Assembly: GCF_000188035.1 (NCBI RefSeq)
Contig: NZ_AEUY02000005.1
Location: forward strand, 1,752,307-1,816,306
DNA: 64,000 nucleotides
Origin: Streptococcus pseudoporcinus LQ 940-04
GTDB lineage: Bacteria > Bacillota > Bacilli > Lactobacillales > Streptococcaceae
Direction of reading: 5' to 3'
The notes below the pieces were generated by a model. The model was not told the DNA's origin. It made no database searches and saw nothing but the letters and a program-made list of their open reading frames with translations. The translations under genes were made by a program, and so were the position numbers. Within the stretch, counting starts at the first letter, position 1. Every line of letters begins with the position of its first letter. Below, in pieces: positions 10,078 through 19,580 of the stretch.

Positions 10078-11064
10078 CTAAACTGTTTCTAGCTCTGGCA
10101 AATGCTCACCAATTGCTTCTAAACGGCTAGCCCATTCTTGACGGCTTAGCCCATTTTCGGCGACATAGCGATTCCGTTCATGAGCTCGACATTCTGGCGA
10201 ACACCCACGGACATATTTGGCTTCATTAGCCTCTGAAGCAAAAATTTGCTTGTTACAGAAAGGGTTAGCACAATTAACATAACGTTCACAGGGTGCATCA
10301 TCGAAATAATCTCTTGCAATTACTGTTGGATTGACATGATTAATCGGCACTGCAATACGTTCATCAAAAACATACATTGCCCCATCCCAAAGCTCACCTT
10401 GAACTTCTGGATCTTTACCGTAGGTTGCAATTCCACCATGTAACTGACCGACATCTTTGAAGCCTTCACGAACCATCCAACCAGAGAATTTTTCACAACG
10501 AACACCACCTGTACAGTAGACAACAACCCGTTTTTCCATGAACTTGTCCTTATTATCTCGAACCCACTGAGGTAAGTCACGGAAATTACGAATATCTGGG
10601 CGAATTGCTCCACGGAAATGCCCTAAATCATATTCGTAGTCGTTACGCGTATCTAATACAACGGTATTTTCATCTAAGAGGGCTTCTTTAAATTGCTTAG
10701 GATTCAAATACTCACCAGTTAATTCTAAAGGATTGACATCTTCATCAAACTCGTTGTCTTCTAAGCCAAGGTGAACAATTTCTTTTTTGTAACGAACAAA
10801 CATTTTTTTAAAGGCTTGCTCGTCTTCTTCATCCATTTTAAACCATAAGTCGGAAAAGCGTTCGTCACTATGAACCCAATCCATATATTTCTGAGTAGTC
10901 TCATAATCTCCAGAAACAGTGCCGTTAATGCCTTCATCAGCGATTAAGATCCGACCTTTTAAGCCAATTGATTTACAAAAAGCTAAATGTTCCGCAGCAT
11001 ATTCCTGTGCATTTTCAATAGCAACATATTTGTAGTAGAGTAAGACTCTAATTTTTTCTGACAT
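10078..11064 (-). CDS. trhO: tRNA uridine(34) hydroxylase, rhodanese-like
   Basis: 328 aa. TrhO (YceA/YbfQ type) hydroxylates U34 of some tRNAs at C5, the first step toward cmo5U or mo5U at the wobble position. An N-terminal acylphosphatase-like part (residues 1-95, with [11 protein letters not shown]) is followed by a rhodanese domain whose active loop is [10 protein letters not shown] with Cys184; the C-terminus has a cysteine-rich cluster (CANPFC, CSPEC) typical of the Firmicute form. I use the ATG at 11064, with AGGAGATAT directly upstream; the longer frame to 11145 adds 27 residues foreign to the family. Confidence 0.93.
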   Translation of the reverse strand: MSEKIRVLLYYKYVAIENAQEYAAEHLAFCKSIGLKGRILIADEGINGTVSGDYETTQKYMDWVHSDERFSDLWFKMDEEDEQAFKKMFVRYKKEIVHLGLEDNEFDEDVNPLELTGEYLNPKQFKEALLDENTVVLDTRNDYEYDLGHFRGAIRPDIRNFRDLPQWVRDNKDKFMEKRVVVYCTGGVRCEKFSGWMVREGFKDVGQLHGGIATYGKDPEVQGELWDGAMYVFDERIAVPINHVNPTVIARDYFDDAPCERYVNCANPFCNKQIFASEANEAKYVRGCSPECRAHERNRYVAENGLSRQEWASRLEAIGEHLPELETV

Positions 11065-11231
11065 GATATCTCCTATGTTATCAAAAGTTTTACACACTAT
11101 TATACCGTCAGTAAAGGATGAGACGCAAAAAATAAGCTTGCTCAATAGTTCACAAAAGTCGAAATAATTGACTCCAAAATTGAAATATGACAGAATGGGG
11201 CTACATCAATAGTTAGTAAAAAGGAGACCTT

Positions 11232-11537
11232 ATGTCCTACGAACTTTGTCTTGAATATGGCACTTATCCCCTTACTGTTCTTAATGCACAGCTTGACCAG
11301 GATAATGCCATTCCAAGATTTATCAAAGACAATCAAGCATTGTTAGATAAATTAGACCGTGTAAATACACTCTTTCATGAACTTTTCTTAACGATTGAGT
11401 GCCAATTCCATTATATTGGACATGAATTTCCTGAAAAAAGACAAGCCATTGCGCAGCTATACCAAGAAATCGTTCAAGAGTTACAAGAAAACTATGCTGA
11501 GCAAGAGATTAAAATTCACCGCCTTTTAATCTCTTAA
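11232..11537 (+). CDS. Conserved hypothetical protein
   Basis: 101 aa, soluble and acidic, mostly helical (ALLDKLDRVNTLFHELFLTI; QLYQEIVQELQENY). I do not recognise a family. The ATG has an AAGGAGA ribosome site eight bases upstream and the gene is followed within 50 bases by a good terminator, so it is a real single gene. It is divergent from trhO. An overlapping minus-strand ORF in the same place lacks a ribosome site and is rejected. Confidence 0.75.
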   Translation: MSYELCLEYGTYPLTVLNAQLDQDNAIPRFIKDNQALLDKLDRVNTLFHELFLTIECQFHYIGHEFPEKRQAIAQLYQEIVQELQENYAEQEIKIHRLLIS

Positions 11538-11580
11538 CTCTTGACCAGTGAGCATCCCATTTCATTTTAAACATAATAAG

Positions 11581-11610
11581 AAAACCTCAGTCCTATACAA
11601 CTGAGGTTTT
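11581..11610. terminator. Convergent terminator
   Basis: 10-bp perfect stem AAAACCTCAG / CTGAGGTTTT with a 10-base loop, lying between the converging 101-aa gene and malP; the arms provide T-runs on both strands. Confidence 0.85.
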
Positions 11611-11621
11611 TAGGTATGAAA

Positions 11622-13886
11622 CTAATTTGAATGCCAGATTTCTTGATTATATTGCTCAATCGTTCTATCTGAAGAGAAGAAACCTGCTTTAGCAATATTA
11701 TTTACAACTTTAGTCATCCACAATTCCTGATTCTCGTAATCAGCTAACATTTTTTCTTTTACATCAATGTATTCTGCCAAATCAATCAGGGTCATGAACC
11801 AGTCTTTATTGATAAGTTCTTTGTAAAGACGTTCAAGTCTAGACTCATTTCCTAGTTCAAGCAATTTTGGACTAATAATAAAGTTAACGGCATCCTTGAT
11901 TTCTGGGTGACTATCATAATAGTGTTTTGAAACATAGCCACCGTCAGCATACAAGTTAATAATTGTATCTGAATCTTTACCAAAAGTATAGATATTATCC
12001 ATTCCTGCTAATTCTGCAATTTCAACATTAGCTCCATCCATCGTTCCTAAGGTTAAAGCACCGTTAAGCATAAATTTCATATTACCGGTTCCAGATGCTT
12101 CTTTTGAGGCTAAAGAAATCTGCTCAGAAATATCACTTGCTGGAATTAAATGTTCTGCTACTGTCACATTGTAATTTTCAACCAGGTGAACATTAAGATA
12201 AGGACTAACCTCTGGATCATTATTAATTAATTCTGATAGGCAAAGAATTAAGTGGATGATATCTTGGGCAATGATATAGGCAGGTGCTGCTTTACCACCA
12301 AAGATAACCGTAATCTTACGTTTTGGAAGATTGCCTTTTTTAATGTCTAGGTATTTGTGAATAACATAAAGGGCATTCATTTGTTGACGTTTATATTCAT
12401 GGAAACGTTTGATTTGTGTATCAATAATTGAATTTTCATCCAACTCAATCCCTTTATTATCTTTCAGGTAACGTTTCAAGGATAGTTTGTTCTGATGTTT
12501 GATTTCTGCCAATTTGGCATGAACTGTTTTGTCATCAGCGAAGGCTAACAATTTCTCCAATTTTGAACTATCTGTAAGATAATCATCACCGATAAGTTCT
12601 TTAATATAATCAGCTAAGTCTTGATTAGCAAATTCTAACCAACGACGGAATGTTATCCCATTAGTCTTATTATTAAATTTTTCAGGATAAAGGTCATAGA
12701 ACGCTTTTAATTCACTGGTCTTCAAGATTTCGGTATGAAGGGCTGCTACTCCGTTGACACTCGTTGCAAAATGAATATCCATGTGTGCCATATGAACACG
12801 ACCAGATTCATCAATGATCTGAACAGATTTATCAGCGACTTGTTTCGCAATCAAATCATGTAATTTTTCAATAATAACAACTAAATGAGGAACAACTTCA
12901 TTCAAATAGTCTAACGGCCATTTTTCAAGAGCTTCTGCTAAGATAGTATGATTTGTATACCCAACCATTTTCTTAACAATTGACACTGCCTCGGCAAAAT
13001 CAAAACCATGCTTTTCAGTTAATAAACGAATCAATTCTGGAATAACCATTGACGGGTGAGTATCATTGATTTGAACGTAAGCGTAGTCTGCCAAATCATG
13101 TAAGTTTGAACCACGTTCAATTGCTTCATCAATTAGGAGTTGGGCCGCATTTGACACCATGAAATATTGTTGGTAAATACGAAGTAACTCGCCATTGCGG
13201 TCAGAATCATCTGGATACAAGAATAGCGTTAAATTCTTTTCAATCTCAGTTTTATCAAATGAAATGCCGTCTTTAATTAAGCCGTAGTCAACGCCTTCAA
13301 TGTCAAACAAGTTTAAATAATTTTTTGTTTCACATTGGTAACCCAGAACATCAATGCGATCTAAACGAGATTTCAGTGTGAAATTTTTGAACGGAATATC
13401 GTAGGAAATATTTGTTGGAACCAACCATGATTGGTCTTCAATCCAATAGTTAGGTTCTGCTTCCTGTTCATTATGTTTAAAAACTTGCTTAAAGAGTCCA
13501 CAGTGATAATTGAGACCAACCCCTTCACCATTGATTCCTAAACTTGAGATAGAATCAATGAAACATGAGGCTAAACGTCCCAAACCACCATTCCCTAAAG
13601 ATGGTTCTAATTCCACGTCTTCTACTTCAGCCATGGATTTGCCAGCCTTAGCTAATTCTTCCTTGATTTCTTTATAAATACCCAAGTTAATGAGGTTGTT
13701 TGATAATAATTTACCAATAAGAAATTCTGCCGAGATATAATAAACCTTACGCTTTGCAGTATTCTTAGCTTTATGAGCAGCGGCCTCTTTGACATAATGG
13801 AGTAGTGACAGATAAATGTCTTCATTTTTTGCTTGGGATAATGGTTTTCCAAGACGATTCTCAGTGTAAGTTGTGAAAGTTGACAT
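11622..13886 (-). CDS. malP: Maltodextrin phosphorylase
   Basis: 754 aa, GT35 glycogen/maltodextrin phosphorylase. It releases glucose-1-phosphate from maltodextrins in the cytoplasm. The PLP-binding lysine is in [16 protein letters not shown] (about 595-610), followed by [10 protein letters not shown]; the N-terminal ASCFIDS and GLGRLASC motifs are intact. The gene lies 21 bases after malQ and shares its transcript and operator. The short N-terminus without an allosteric phosphorylation region fits the bacterial maltodextrin enzyme rather than an animal-type enzyme; glgP is the alternative name. Confidence 0.95.
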   Translation of the reverse strand: MSTFTTYTENRLGKPLSQAKNEDIYLSLLHYVKEAAAHKAKNTAKRKVYYISAEFLIGKLLSNNLINLGIYKEIKEELAKAGKSMAEVEDVELEPSLGNGGLGRLASCFIDSISSLGINGEGVGLNYHCGLFKQVFKHNEQEAEPNYWIEDQSWLVPTNISYDIPFKNFTLKSRLDRIDVLGYQCETKNYLNLFDIEGVDYGLIKDGISFDKTEIEKNLTLFLYPDDSDRNGELLRIYQQYFMVSNAAQLLIDEAIERGSNLHDLADYAYVQINDTHPSMVIPELIRLLTEKHGFDFAEAVSIVKKMVGYTNHTILAEALEKWPLDYLNEVVPHLVVIIEKLHDLIAKQVADKSVQIIDESGRVHMAHMDIHFATSVNGVAALHTEILKTSELKAFYDLYPEKFNNKTNGITFRRWLEFANQDLADYIKELIGDDYLTDSSKLEKLLAFADDKTVHAKLAEIKHQNKLSLKRYLKDNKGIELDENSIIDTQIKRFHEYKRQQMNALYVIHKYLDIKKGNLPKRKITVIFGGKAAPAYIIAQDIIHLILCLSELINNDPEVSPYLNVHLVENYNVTVAEHLIPASDISEQISLASKEASGTGNMKFMLNGALTLGTMDGANVEIAELAGMDNIYTFGKDSDTIINLYADGGYVSKHYYDSHPEIKDAVNFIISPKLLELGNESRLERLYKELINKDWFMTLIDLAEYIDVKEKMLADYENQELWMTKVVNNIAKAGFFSSDRTIEQYNQEIWHSN

Positions 13887-13907
13887 TTTTACCTCTTTTC
13901 AAAAATT

Positions 13908-15407
13908 TTAGTGTGTATTCGCTCGACCATAACGTTCTGTTAGTTGGGTTAAGTAAGTTTTATGGTCATCAGTTAAGTCATCTGCCAGCATGCGCCACTG
14001 CCAATTGCCACCGACAGTATTTGGCATATTCATTCTGCTCTCAGCAGGCTTATCTAATAAATCTTGCATACAAAGGATGGCGTAATCACAGACTGATGCA
14101 AAGATGGTACGTAACATAGCCTTAGTAATAGGTTCCTGATCAGATTTAGCAAGATAAGCATTGACAAATCGTGCTTGCTTAACAGTCAAGTTTTCATACC
14201 AGCCATTGATAACTTCATTATCATGAGTTCCAGTATAGGCAATATTGTTCCTATCGTAATGATGGGGTAAGTCAAAACTTTGACTTGTTTCATCATAAAG
14301 ACCAAATTCTAGTATTTTCATGCCAGGGAAGCCGGTAGCTGCTAATAGTTTCTCTGCTCGAGCATCAATGTAGCCCAAGTTCTCAGCAATAATTGGAAGT
14401 TCCCCTAGCGCATTTTTCACGGCTTCAAATAGTTCAAAGCCTGGTGCTGAAGCCCAGTGGCCATTTTTAGCAGTCTTATCTCCGCCAGGAATTTCCCAAA
14501 AGTCAGAGAAGCCTTTAAAATGATCAATACGAACAAGATCATACATTCGGCAACTTTCTTGAATACGGAAAATCCACCAAGCAAAATCTGTTTTGAGATG
14601 ATTATTCCAATCATATATGGGATTGCCCCAAAGCTGGCCATCTTCACTAAAGCCATCTGCTGGAACTCCTGCTATATAGAGTGGTTTTTTGTCTTGGTCC
14701 ACCTTAAATAATTCAGGCATTGTCCAAACTTCAACACTATCAGCGGATATATAAATAGGCATATCACCAATAATTTGGATCCCCTTTTGATTAGCATATT
14801 CTTTCAATGCAAACCATTGCTTGAAAAAGAAATATTGACAAACTTTATGGTAATTGATAAGGTCCGCTAACTTCTCTTGATAAGAAGCCAACACTTTCTG
14901 ATCACGTTTGACAATAGCCACATCAGGCCAGTCTTGTAGAGCTTTATTGCTAAAATGTTCTTTAATGGCCATAAAATCTGAATAGTCTGCTAGCCAACTT
15001 GCACTTTGTACAAAAGTTTCTAACTCTTTTTTCCCATCGGCTGACGCTAAAAAATTGGCAACGGCTTTTTCTAAAATAGGACGCCTTGCTGAGAAAATGG
15101 TAGCGTAATCAACGGACTCAGGATCAGATCCAAAGAAAACGCCTGTAAAATCTGATTCTTTCAAATAACCTGCTTCAACTAAGAGATCAAAATCAATAAA
15201 ATGGGTATTACCAGCAACAGCTGAAAACGACTGGTAAGGAGAATCTCCAAAACTGGTTGTTGTTAAGGGCAAAATTTGCCAGTACCTTTGCTTGGTCTCT
15301 TTTAAAAAATCAACGAAATCATAAGCAGATTTACCAAATGTACCAATTCCAAATTGACCTGGTAAGGAGCTGATATGCATGAGGACTCCACTTGCACGTT
15401 TATTCAT
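13908..15407 (-). CDS. malQ: 4-alpha-glucanotransferase (amylomaltase)
   Basis: 499 aa, GH77. It disproportionates maltodextrins so that malP can use them. The catalytic residues are readable: nucleophile Asp in VRIDHFKGF, acid/base Glu in IIAENLGYID, and the stabilising Asp in GTHDNEV. The start at 15407 (MNKRASGVLMHISSLPGQFG) has GAGAGGT seven bases upstream. The reading frame stays open to 15491, but that extension runs through the operator and the malR stop and is not coding. It is called malM in pneumococcus. A MalR-type operator sits 40 bases before the start. Confidence 0.96.
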   Translation of the reverse strand: MNKRASGVLMHISSLPGQFGIGTFGKSAYDFVDFLKETKQRYWQILPLTTTSFGDSPYQSFSAVAGNTHFIDFDLLVEAGYLKESDFTGVFFGSDPESVDYATIFSARRPILEKAVANFLASADGKKELETFVQSASWLADYSDFMAIKEHFSNKALQDWPDVAIVKRDQKVLASYQEKLADLINYHKVCQYFFFKQWFALKEYANQKGIQIIGDMPIYISADSVEVWTMPELFKVDQDKKPLYIAGVPADGFSEDGQLWGNPIYDWNNHLKTDFAWWIFRIQESCRMYDLVRIDHFKGFSDFWEIPGGDKTAKNGHWASAPGFELFEAVKNALGELPIIAENLGYIDARAEKLLAATGFPGMKILEFGLYDETSQSFDLPHHYDRNNIAYTGTHDNEVINGWYENLTVKQARFVNAYLAKSDQEPITKAMLRTIFASVCDYAILCMQDLLDKPAESRMNMPNTVGGNWQWRMLADDLTDDHKTYLTQLTERYGRANTH

Positions 15408-15446
15408 TCTAATACCTCTCATAATAGTGACTATGATGAGATTATA

Positions 15447-15462
15447 ACGCAAGCGTTTGCGT
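15447..15462 (-). promoter_or_regulatory. MalR-type operator of malQP
   Basis: ACGCAAGCGTTTGCGT, a 16-base near-palindrome with perfect ACGCAA / TTGCGT half-sites, lies 40 bases before malQ. It resembles the LacI-family operators bound by MalR at the pneumococcal mal promoters. CcpA sites share this core, so CcpA could also use it. Confidence 0.75.
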
Positions 15463-15487
15463 AAGTCAATAAAAAAACAATATTTTT

Positions 15488-16525
15488 TCAAATACTGCTT
15501 TTCTTACTGTTTTTTAAATTACGAACACTCTCTCTAATCTTGAGTGTAAAGGGCACAAAAATTTTTTGACTAAGTGACTGTTCTTTTGAACTGATAATAT
15601 CCATCAACTGCTTAAAACTTGTGATTCCCAAATTCTCAACATTAATATCAAATGTTGTTAAGTAAGGATGAACCAACTTACAATAAGTTGAATTGTTAAA
15701 GGTAATGATGGAAATATCATCTGGAACTTTCAGGCCATGGTATGAAAGTAATTGGATCATTCGGACACTTAAAACATCACCTATGACAATCAAAGCAGTT
15801 GCTCCAAAATCAAAAATAGTTTCGGTGAGTTCTTCGACACTTATTGGATCACTACGGTCAAAAAGCAACATTGGTTTTGATTCCAAATGTAATTTCATAC
15901 AGCCCTTAAGGTACCCAATATAGCGCTCAGATGCGACTTCTGATTGGAGATCATCTGTGATAAATAAAATGCGTTTATGACCGTTATTATGTAAATAATT
16001 AATTGCTGTTTTGGCCATTAACTGATTATCATTATCTATATAAGTGATATTATTTTCATCACCTTCAGGTGCTCCGACAATTACAAAGGGGATTTTATTA
16101 GCCATTAAATAGTGGCGAACAGGATCATTTAACTCAGAATATAAGATAATAAAACCATCAACCCTCTTTTGAAGGTGCATCAATTTAACTTGTTCTTCAA
16201 GGGCTTCGACTGAATTACCAGTTGCGATAGAAATGGTAAAGTGATATTTCTTTGCTTCATTAGTAATCGTTGATAGTATTTGCATGAAAAAAGGCTCTGA
16301 CAACCGATCAGTAAAGGTTATTGGGGGAAAGACCAAACCAATGTTATGCGTTAAGCCACTGGCTAATATTTGCGCCGCAAGGTTTGGAACATAACCCAAT
16401 TCTTGCATCGCTTTTCGAACTTTCTCCTTTGTTTTCTCAGAGATAGATTTATTATCTTTTAAAACCCGACTCACAGTTGATGGGTTTACTCCTGCCTTGT
16501 GTGCAACATCTTTTATTGTTACCAT
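15488..16525 (-). CDS. malR: LacI-family maltose operon repressor
   Basis: 345 aa. The LacI-type helix-turn-helix and hinge are at residues 1-60 (VTIKDVAHKAGVNPSTVSRV; ELGYVPNLAAQILA), followed by a periplasmic-binding-protein-like effector domain with GFIILYSELNDPV. It should repress malQP and malXCD and be relieved by maltose or maltodextrin. It stands between the two operons it is expected to control. Its ATG has GAGAGGT five bases upstream, and a perfect inverted repeat lies in its leader just above that ribosome site. Confidence 0.9.
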   Translation of the reverse strand: MVTIKDVAHKAGVNPSTVSRVLKDNKSISEKTKEKVRKAMQELGYVPNLAAQILASGLTHNIGLVFPPITFTDRLSEPFFMQILSTITNEAKKYHFTISIATGNSVEALEEQVKLMHLQKRVDGFIILYSELNDPVRHYLMANKIPFVIVGAPEGDENNITYIDNDNQLMAKTAINYLHNNGHKRILFITDDLQSEVASERYIGYLKGCMKLHLESKPMLLFDRSDPISVEELTETIFDFGATALIVIGDVLSVRMIQLLSYHGLKVPDDISIITFNNSTYCKLVHPYLTTFDINVENLGITSFKQLMDIISSKEQSLSQKIFVPFTLKIRESVRNLKNSKKSSI

Positions 16526-16540
16526 TCATACCTCTCATAT

Positions 16541-16560
16541 ATAAGAACACTTGTTCTTAT
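16541..16560. promoter_or_regulatory. Perfect inverted repeat in the malR leader
   Basis: ATAAGAACACTTGTTCTTAT is a 9+2+9 perfect palindrome 16 bases upstream of the malR start. It differs from the MalR operators nearby (no CG centre). GAAC-N4-GTTC at its centre fits the LexA/DinR-type box of Firmicutes, but it could equally be an autoregulatory site or an RNA hairpin over the ribosome site. Confidence 0.5.
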
Positions 16561-16672
16561 TCTACTGTGTTTTTTTCCATTATACAATTATCCTTAGAAA
16601 AATCAAATCCTCCCTAAAAGTTTTAACAAATCTATTTTTTTGATATTTTTTTGAAAAAAATCAAAAAAACTA

Positions 16673-16701
16673 TTGACAGAAACTGCAAACGGTTGCATAA
16701 T
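16673..16701 (+). promoter_or_regulatory. malX promoter with overlapping MalR/CcpA operator
   Basis: -35 TTGACA (16673-16678), 17-base spacer, -10 CATAAT (16696-16701). The palindrome TGCAAACGGTTGCA (16684-16697) fills the spacer and touches the -10, so a bound LacI-family repressor would block RNA polymerase. It fits both MalR operators and a loose cre consensus. Confidence 0.8.
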
Positions 16702-16735
16702 AGACTTATAAAATATTTCTTAGGAGGAAATGGCT

Positions 16736-17986
16736 ATGAAATCATGGCAAAAAATTATCGTCAGCGGAGCAAGCTTAACACTTGCAAGTACTCTTTTGGT
16801 AGGTTGCTCGTCAGGTTCAAACGATAAGAAAGAATCTGCTTCATCAGACTCAAAAACAATCAAATTATGGATTCCAACTGGATCTAAGAAATCTTATGCT
16901 GATACTGTTGCTAAATTTGAAAAAGATTCTGGCTATAAAGTAAAAGTTGTCGAATCTGAAGATCCAAAAGCACAAGAAAAAATTAAAAAAGATGCCAGTA
17001 CTGCTGCTGATGTATTCTCCCTTCCTCATGATCAATTAGGACAACTTGTTGAATCTGGTACTATTCAAGAAGTTCCTGCCAAATATACAAAAGATATTAC
17101 TAAAAATGACACAGAACAAGCCATTGCTGGTGCTCAATATAAAGGCAAAACTTACGGTTTCCCATTTGGGATTGAATCACAAGTCCTTTTCTACAATAAA
17201 GAAAAATTAAGTGCTGAAGATGTTAAATCATATGAATCAATCACGTCAAAAGCTACTTTTGGTGGAAACTTTAAACAAGCTAATTCCTATGCTACTGGTC
17301 CTTTATTTATGTCCGTAGGCGACACCTTATTTGGTCAAAACGGTGAAGATGTTAAAGGAACAAACTGGGGTAATGATAAAGGTGTTGCTGTTCTTAAATG
17401 GATTGCTGACCAAAAAAATAATAAAGGATTTGTTAGCTTAGATGCTAATAATACCATGTCTAAGTTTGGTGATGGCTCAGTTGCTTCATTTGAATCAGGG
17501 CCATGGGACTATGCAGCTGCTCAAGGAGCTATCGGTAAAGACAAGCTCGCTGTTGCTGCCTATCCTAAAGTAACCATTGGTGGTCAAGAAGTTCAACAAA
17601 AAGCCTTCCTTGGTGTTAAACTTTATGCAGTTAACCAAGCCCCAGCTAAAGGTGATACAAAACGTATCGCAGCAAGCTACAAACTTGCTTCATACCTAAC
17701 TAACGCTGAAAGCCAAAAAAATCAATTTAAAACACGTAATATCGTTCCTTCAAACAAAGAAGTCCAATCTTCTCAAGAAGTCCAATCCAATGAACTTGCA
17801 AAAACAGTTATTACAATGGGTTCATCTTCTGATTACACAGTGGTTATGCCAAAAGTTAGCCAAATGAGTACTTTCTGGACAGAAAGTGCAGCTATCCTTA
17901 GCGATGCTTATAACGGCAAAATCAAAGAAGGTGACTTCCTCGCAAAATTACAACAATTTGATAAAGATATCGCTACAACAAAATAA
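16736..17986 (+). CDS. malX: Maltose/maltodextrin-binding lipoprotein
   Basis: 416 aa, extracellular substrate-binding lipoprotein of the maltodextrin ABC importer. A signal peptide ends in the lipobox LLVGC with Cys24 as the lipidated residue, followed by a Ser/Gly/Asp/Lys linker and a type 1 (MalE-like) binding fold (KTIKLWIPTG; VASFESGPWDYAAAQGAIG). I start at the ATG at 16736 because AGGAGG lies eight bases before it; the ATG at 16730 is only two bases from that site. It is closed by its own terminator, which should make it more abundant than the permeases. Confidence 0.95.
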   Translation: MKSWQKIIVSGASLTLASTLLVGCSSGSNDKKESASSDSKTIKLWIPTGSKKSYADTVAKFEKDSGYKVKVVESEDPKAQEKIKKDASTAADVFSLPHDQLGQLVESGTIQEVPAKYTKDITKNDTEQAIAGAQYKGKTYGFPFGIESQVLFYNKEKLSAEDVKSYESITSKATFGGNFKQANSYATGPLFMSVGDTLFGQNGEDVKGTNWGNDKGVAVLKWIADQKNNKGFVSLDANNTMSKFGDGSVASFESGPWDYAAAQGAIGKDKLAVAAYPKVTIGGQEVQQKAFLGVKLYAVNQAPAKGDTKRIAASYKLASYLTNAESQKNQFKTRNIVPSNKEVQSSQEVQSNELAKTVITMGSSSDYTVVMPKVSQMSTFWTESAAILSDAYNGKIKEGDFLAKLQQFDKDIATTK

Positions 17987-18057
17987 TAATTGTTGAACAC
18001 CACAAACAAGTTCAGGAGTTGTTAATCATCAGATTACTCGGTTGTCTTCTCCAATAG

Positions 18058-18117
18058 GGAGTGGATCTAGGTCTCAGTACTTATAGGGATTTAGACCACT
18101 CCTACTTGTTTTTTATT
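18058..18117 (+). terminator. Partial terminator between malX and malC
   Basis: A long hairpin with GGAGTGG-ATCTA / TAGA-CCACTCC arms (one bulge) and a T-rich tail, between the binding-protein gene and the permease genes. Such hairpins reduce downstream expression and protect the upstream message in binding-protein operons. Confidence 0.7.
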
Positions 18118-18136
18118 TAAATGCTTAGCTGCATGC

Positions 18137-18171
18137 TACGTAAACTTTTAAGTGATTTAAAGGTTTACGTA
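18137..18171 (+). repeat. Inverted repeat in the malC leader
   Basis: TACGTAAAC (18137-18145) and GTTTACGTA (18163-18171) are perfect arms that extend imperfectly to about 15 bp around a short loop. There is no T-run after it. It could be a second stem for mRNA stability or an operator; no function is assignable. Confidence 0.5.
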
Positions 18172-18218
18172 ACATTTAGCTATGTTAGCAAAACTATCCT
18201 ATACAAAGGAGAATATTT

Positions 18219-19580
18219 ATGATACAAAAAAGCTTGGTACCAGAGGTCAGTGTGACTGACGCATTAAAAAAAGGTAGTTGGGATATTAAGCTATCTGCAT
18301 TGATTATGGGGTTTGCCAATCTTGCCAATAAACAAATCATTAAAGGTTTACTCTTTTTAATAAGTGAAATTGTTTTTCTAATTGCCTTTGTCAGCCAAAT
18401 CATTCCGGCTTTTAAAGGTATTATCACCTTAGGAACTCAAACCCAGGGTATGGTTACTAAAACCATTGATGGGATTAAATTGCAAGTTGCCGTAGAGGGC
18501 GATAATTCCATGCTAATGCTTATCTTTGGGTTAGCAGCAATCATTTTCTGCTTAGTCTTTGCTTACATCTATTGGTGTAACCTCAAAAGTGCTAGAAACC
18601 TCTATCTTCTTAAAAGTCAAGGCGAGAAGATCCCTACATTCAAAGAAGATTTTCTCACATTAGCCAATGGTCGTTTTCACATGACCCTAATGGCTGTGCC
18701 ATTGATTGGGATCCTTCTTTTTACCATTTTACCACTGGTTTATATGATCTGTTTGGCATTCACAAACTTTGATCATAATCACCTACCACCTAAATCACTC
18801 TTTGACTGGGTTGGCTTTACAAATTTCGGTAACATTTTAAGTGGTCGCATGGCAGGTACTTTTTTCCCTGTCTTCTCATGGACACTGATTTGGGCTGTTT
18901 TTGCTACCGTGACTAACTTCTTCTTCGGTATTATTTTAGCCCTGTTGATTAATACCAAAGGCTTAAAATTGAAAAAAATGTGGCGGACAATTTTTGTTAT
19001 TACTATCGCCGTTCCACAATTTATTTCATTATTGATTATGCGTAATTTGTTAAATGATGAAGGCCCAATAAATGCCTTACTCTATAAACTTGGGCTTATC
19101 AAACATGCCTTACCATTTTTATCTGATCCATTATGGGCAAAATTCTCAATTATTTTTGTTAACATGTGGATTGGGATCCCCTTTACCATGTTGATCGCTA
19201 CTGGTATTATTATGAACCTACCAAGCGAACAAATTGAAGCTGCTGAAATTGATGGCGCAAGCAAATTCCAAGTGTTTAAATCCATCACTTTCCCGCAGAT
19301 TCTCTTAATTATGACACCAAATCTAATCCAACAATTTATTGGTAATATTAATAACTTTAATGTTATTTATCTCTTGACGGGCGGCGGACCAACAAATTCA
19401 CATTATTATCAAGCTGGAACAACTGATCTTCTCGTCACATGGCTCTACAAACTGACCGTTACCGCTGCTGACTACAATCTAGCCTCAGTTATCGGTATCT
19501 TAATCTTTGCTGTATCTGCAATTTTCAGTTTATTAGCTTATACTCGTACGGCATCATACAAGGAAGGAACTGTTAAATAA
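18219..19580 (+). CDS. malC: Maltodextrin ABC transporter permease (MalF type)
   Basis: 453 aa, integral membrane protein. An N-terminal extension with two or three extra membrane segments (residues about 30-130) precedes the MetI-like permease domain, as in MalF/MalC proteins. The EAA loop that docks on the ATPase is readable: EAAEIDGASKFQVFKSITFP. A clean AAAGGAGA ribosome site precedes the ATG. The stop overlaps the malD start (TAATG). No ATPase gene is in the operon; streptococcal sugar importers commonly share the MsmK ATPase encoded elsewhere. Confidence 0.94.
   Translation: MIQKSLVPEVSVTDALKKGSWDIKLSALIMGFANLANKQIIKGLLFLISEIVFLIAFVSQIIPAFKGIITLGTQTQGMVTKTIDGIKLQVAVEGDNSMLMLIFGLAAIIFCLVFAYIYWCNLKSARNLYLLKSQGEKIPTFKEDFLTLANGRFHMTLMAVPLIGILLFTILPLVYMICLAFTNFDHNHLPPKSLFDWVGFTNFGNILSGRMAGTFFPVFSWTLIWAVFATVTNFFFGIILALLINTKGLKLKKMWRTIFVITIAVPQFISLLIMRNLLNDEGPINALLYKLGLIKHALPFLSDPLWAKFSIIFVNMWIGIPFTMLIATGIIMNLPSEQIEAAEIDGASKFQVFKSITFPQILLIMTPNLIQQFIGNINNFNVIYLLTGGGPTNSHYYQAGTTDLLVTWLYKLTVTAADYNLASVIGILIFAVSAIFSLLAYTRTASYKEGTVK

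Noticed and set aside
11142..11336. 64-codon minus-strand ORF overlapping the 101-aa gene
   Set aside because: No ribosome site and low-complexity composition; it is the antisense frame of the trhO-side intergenic region and the 101-aa gene.
15408..15491. N-terminal extension of malQ by 28 codons
   Set aside because: It covers the malR stop, the operator and the promoter; the internal ATG has a good ribosome site and the usual family start.
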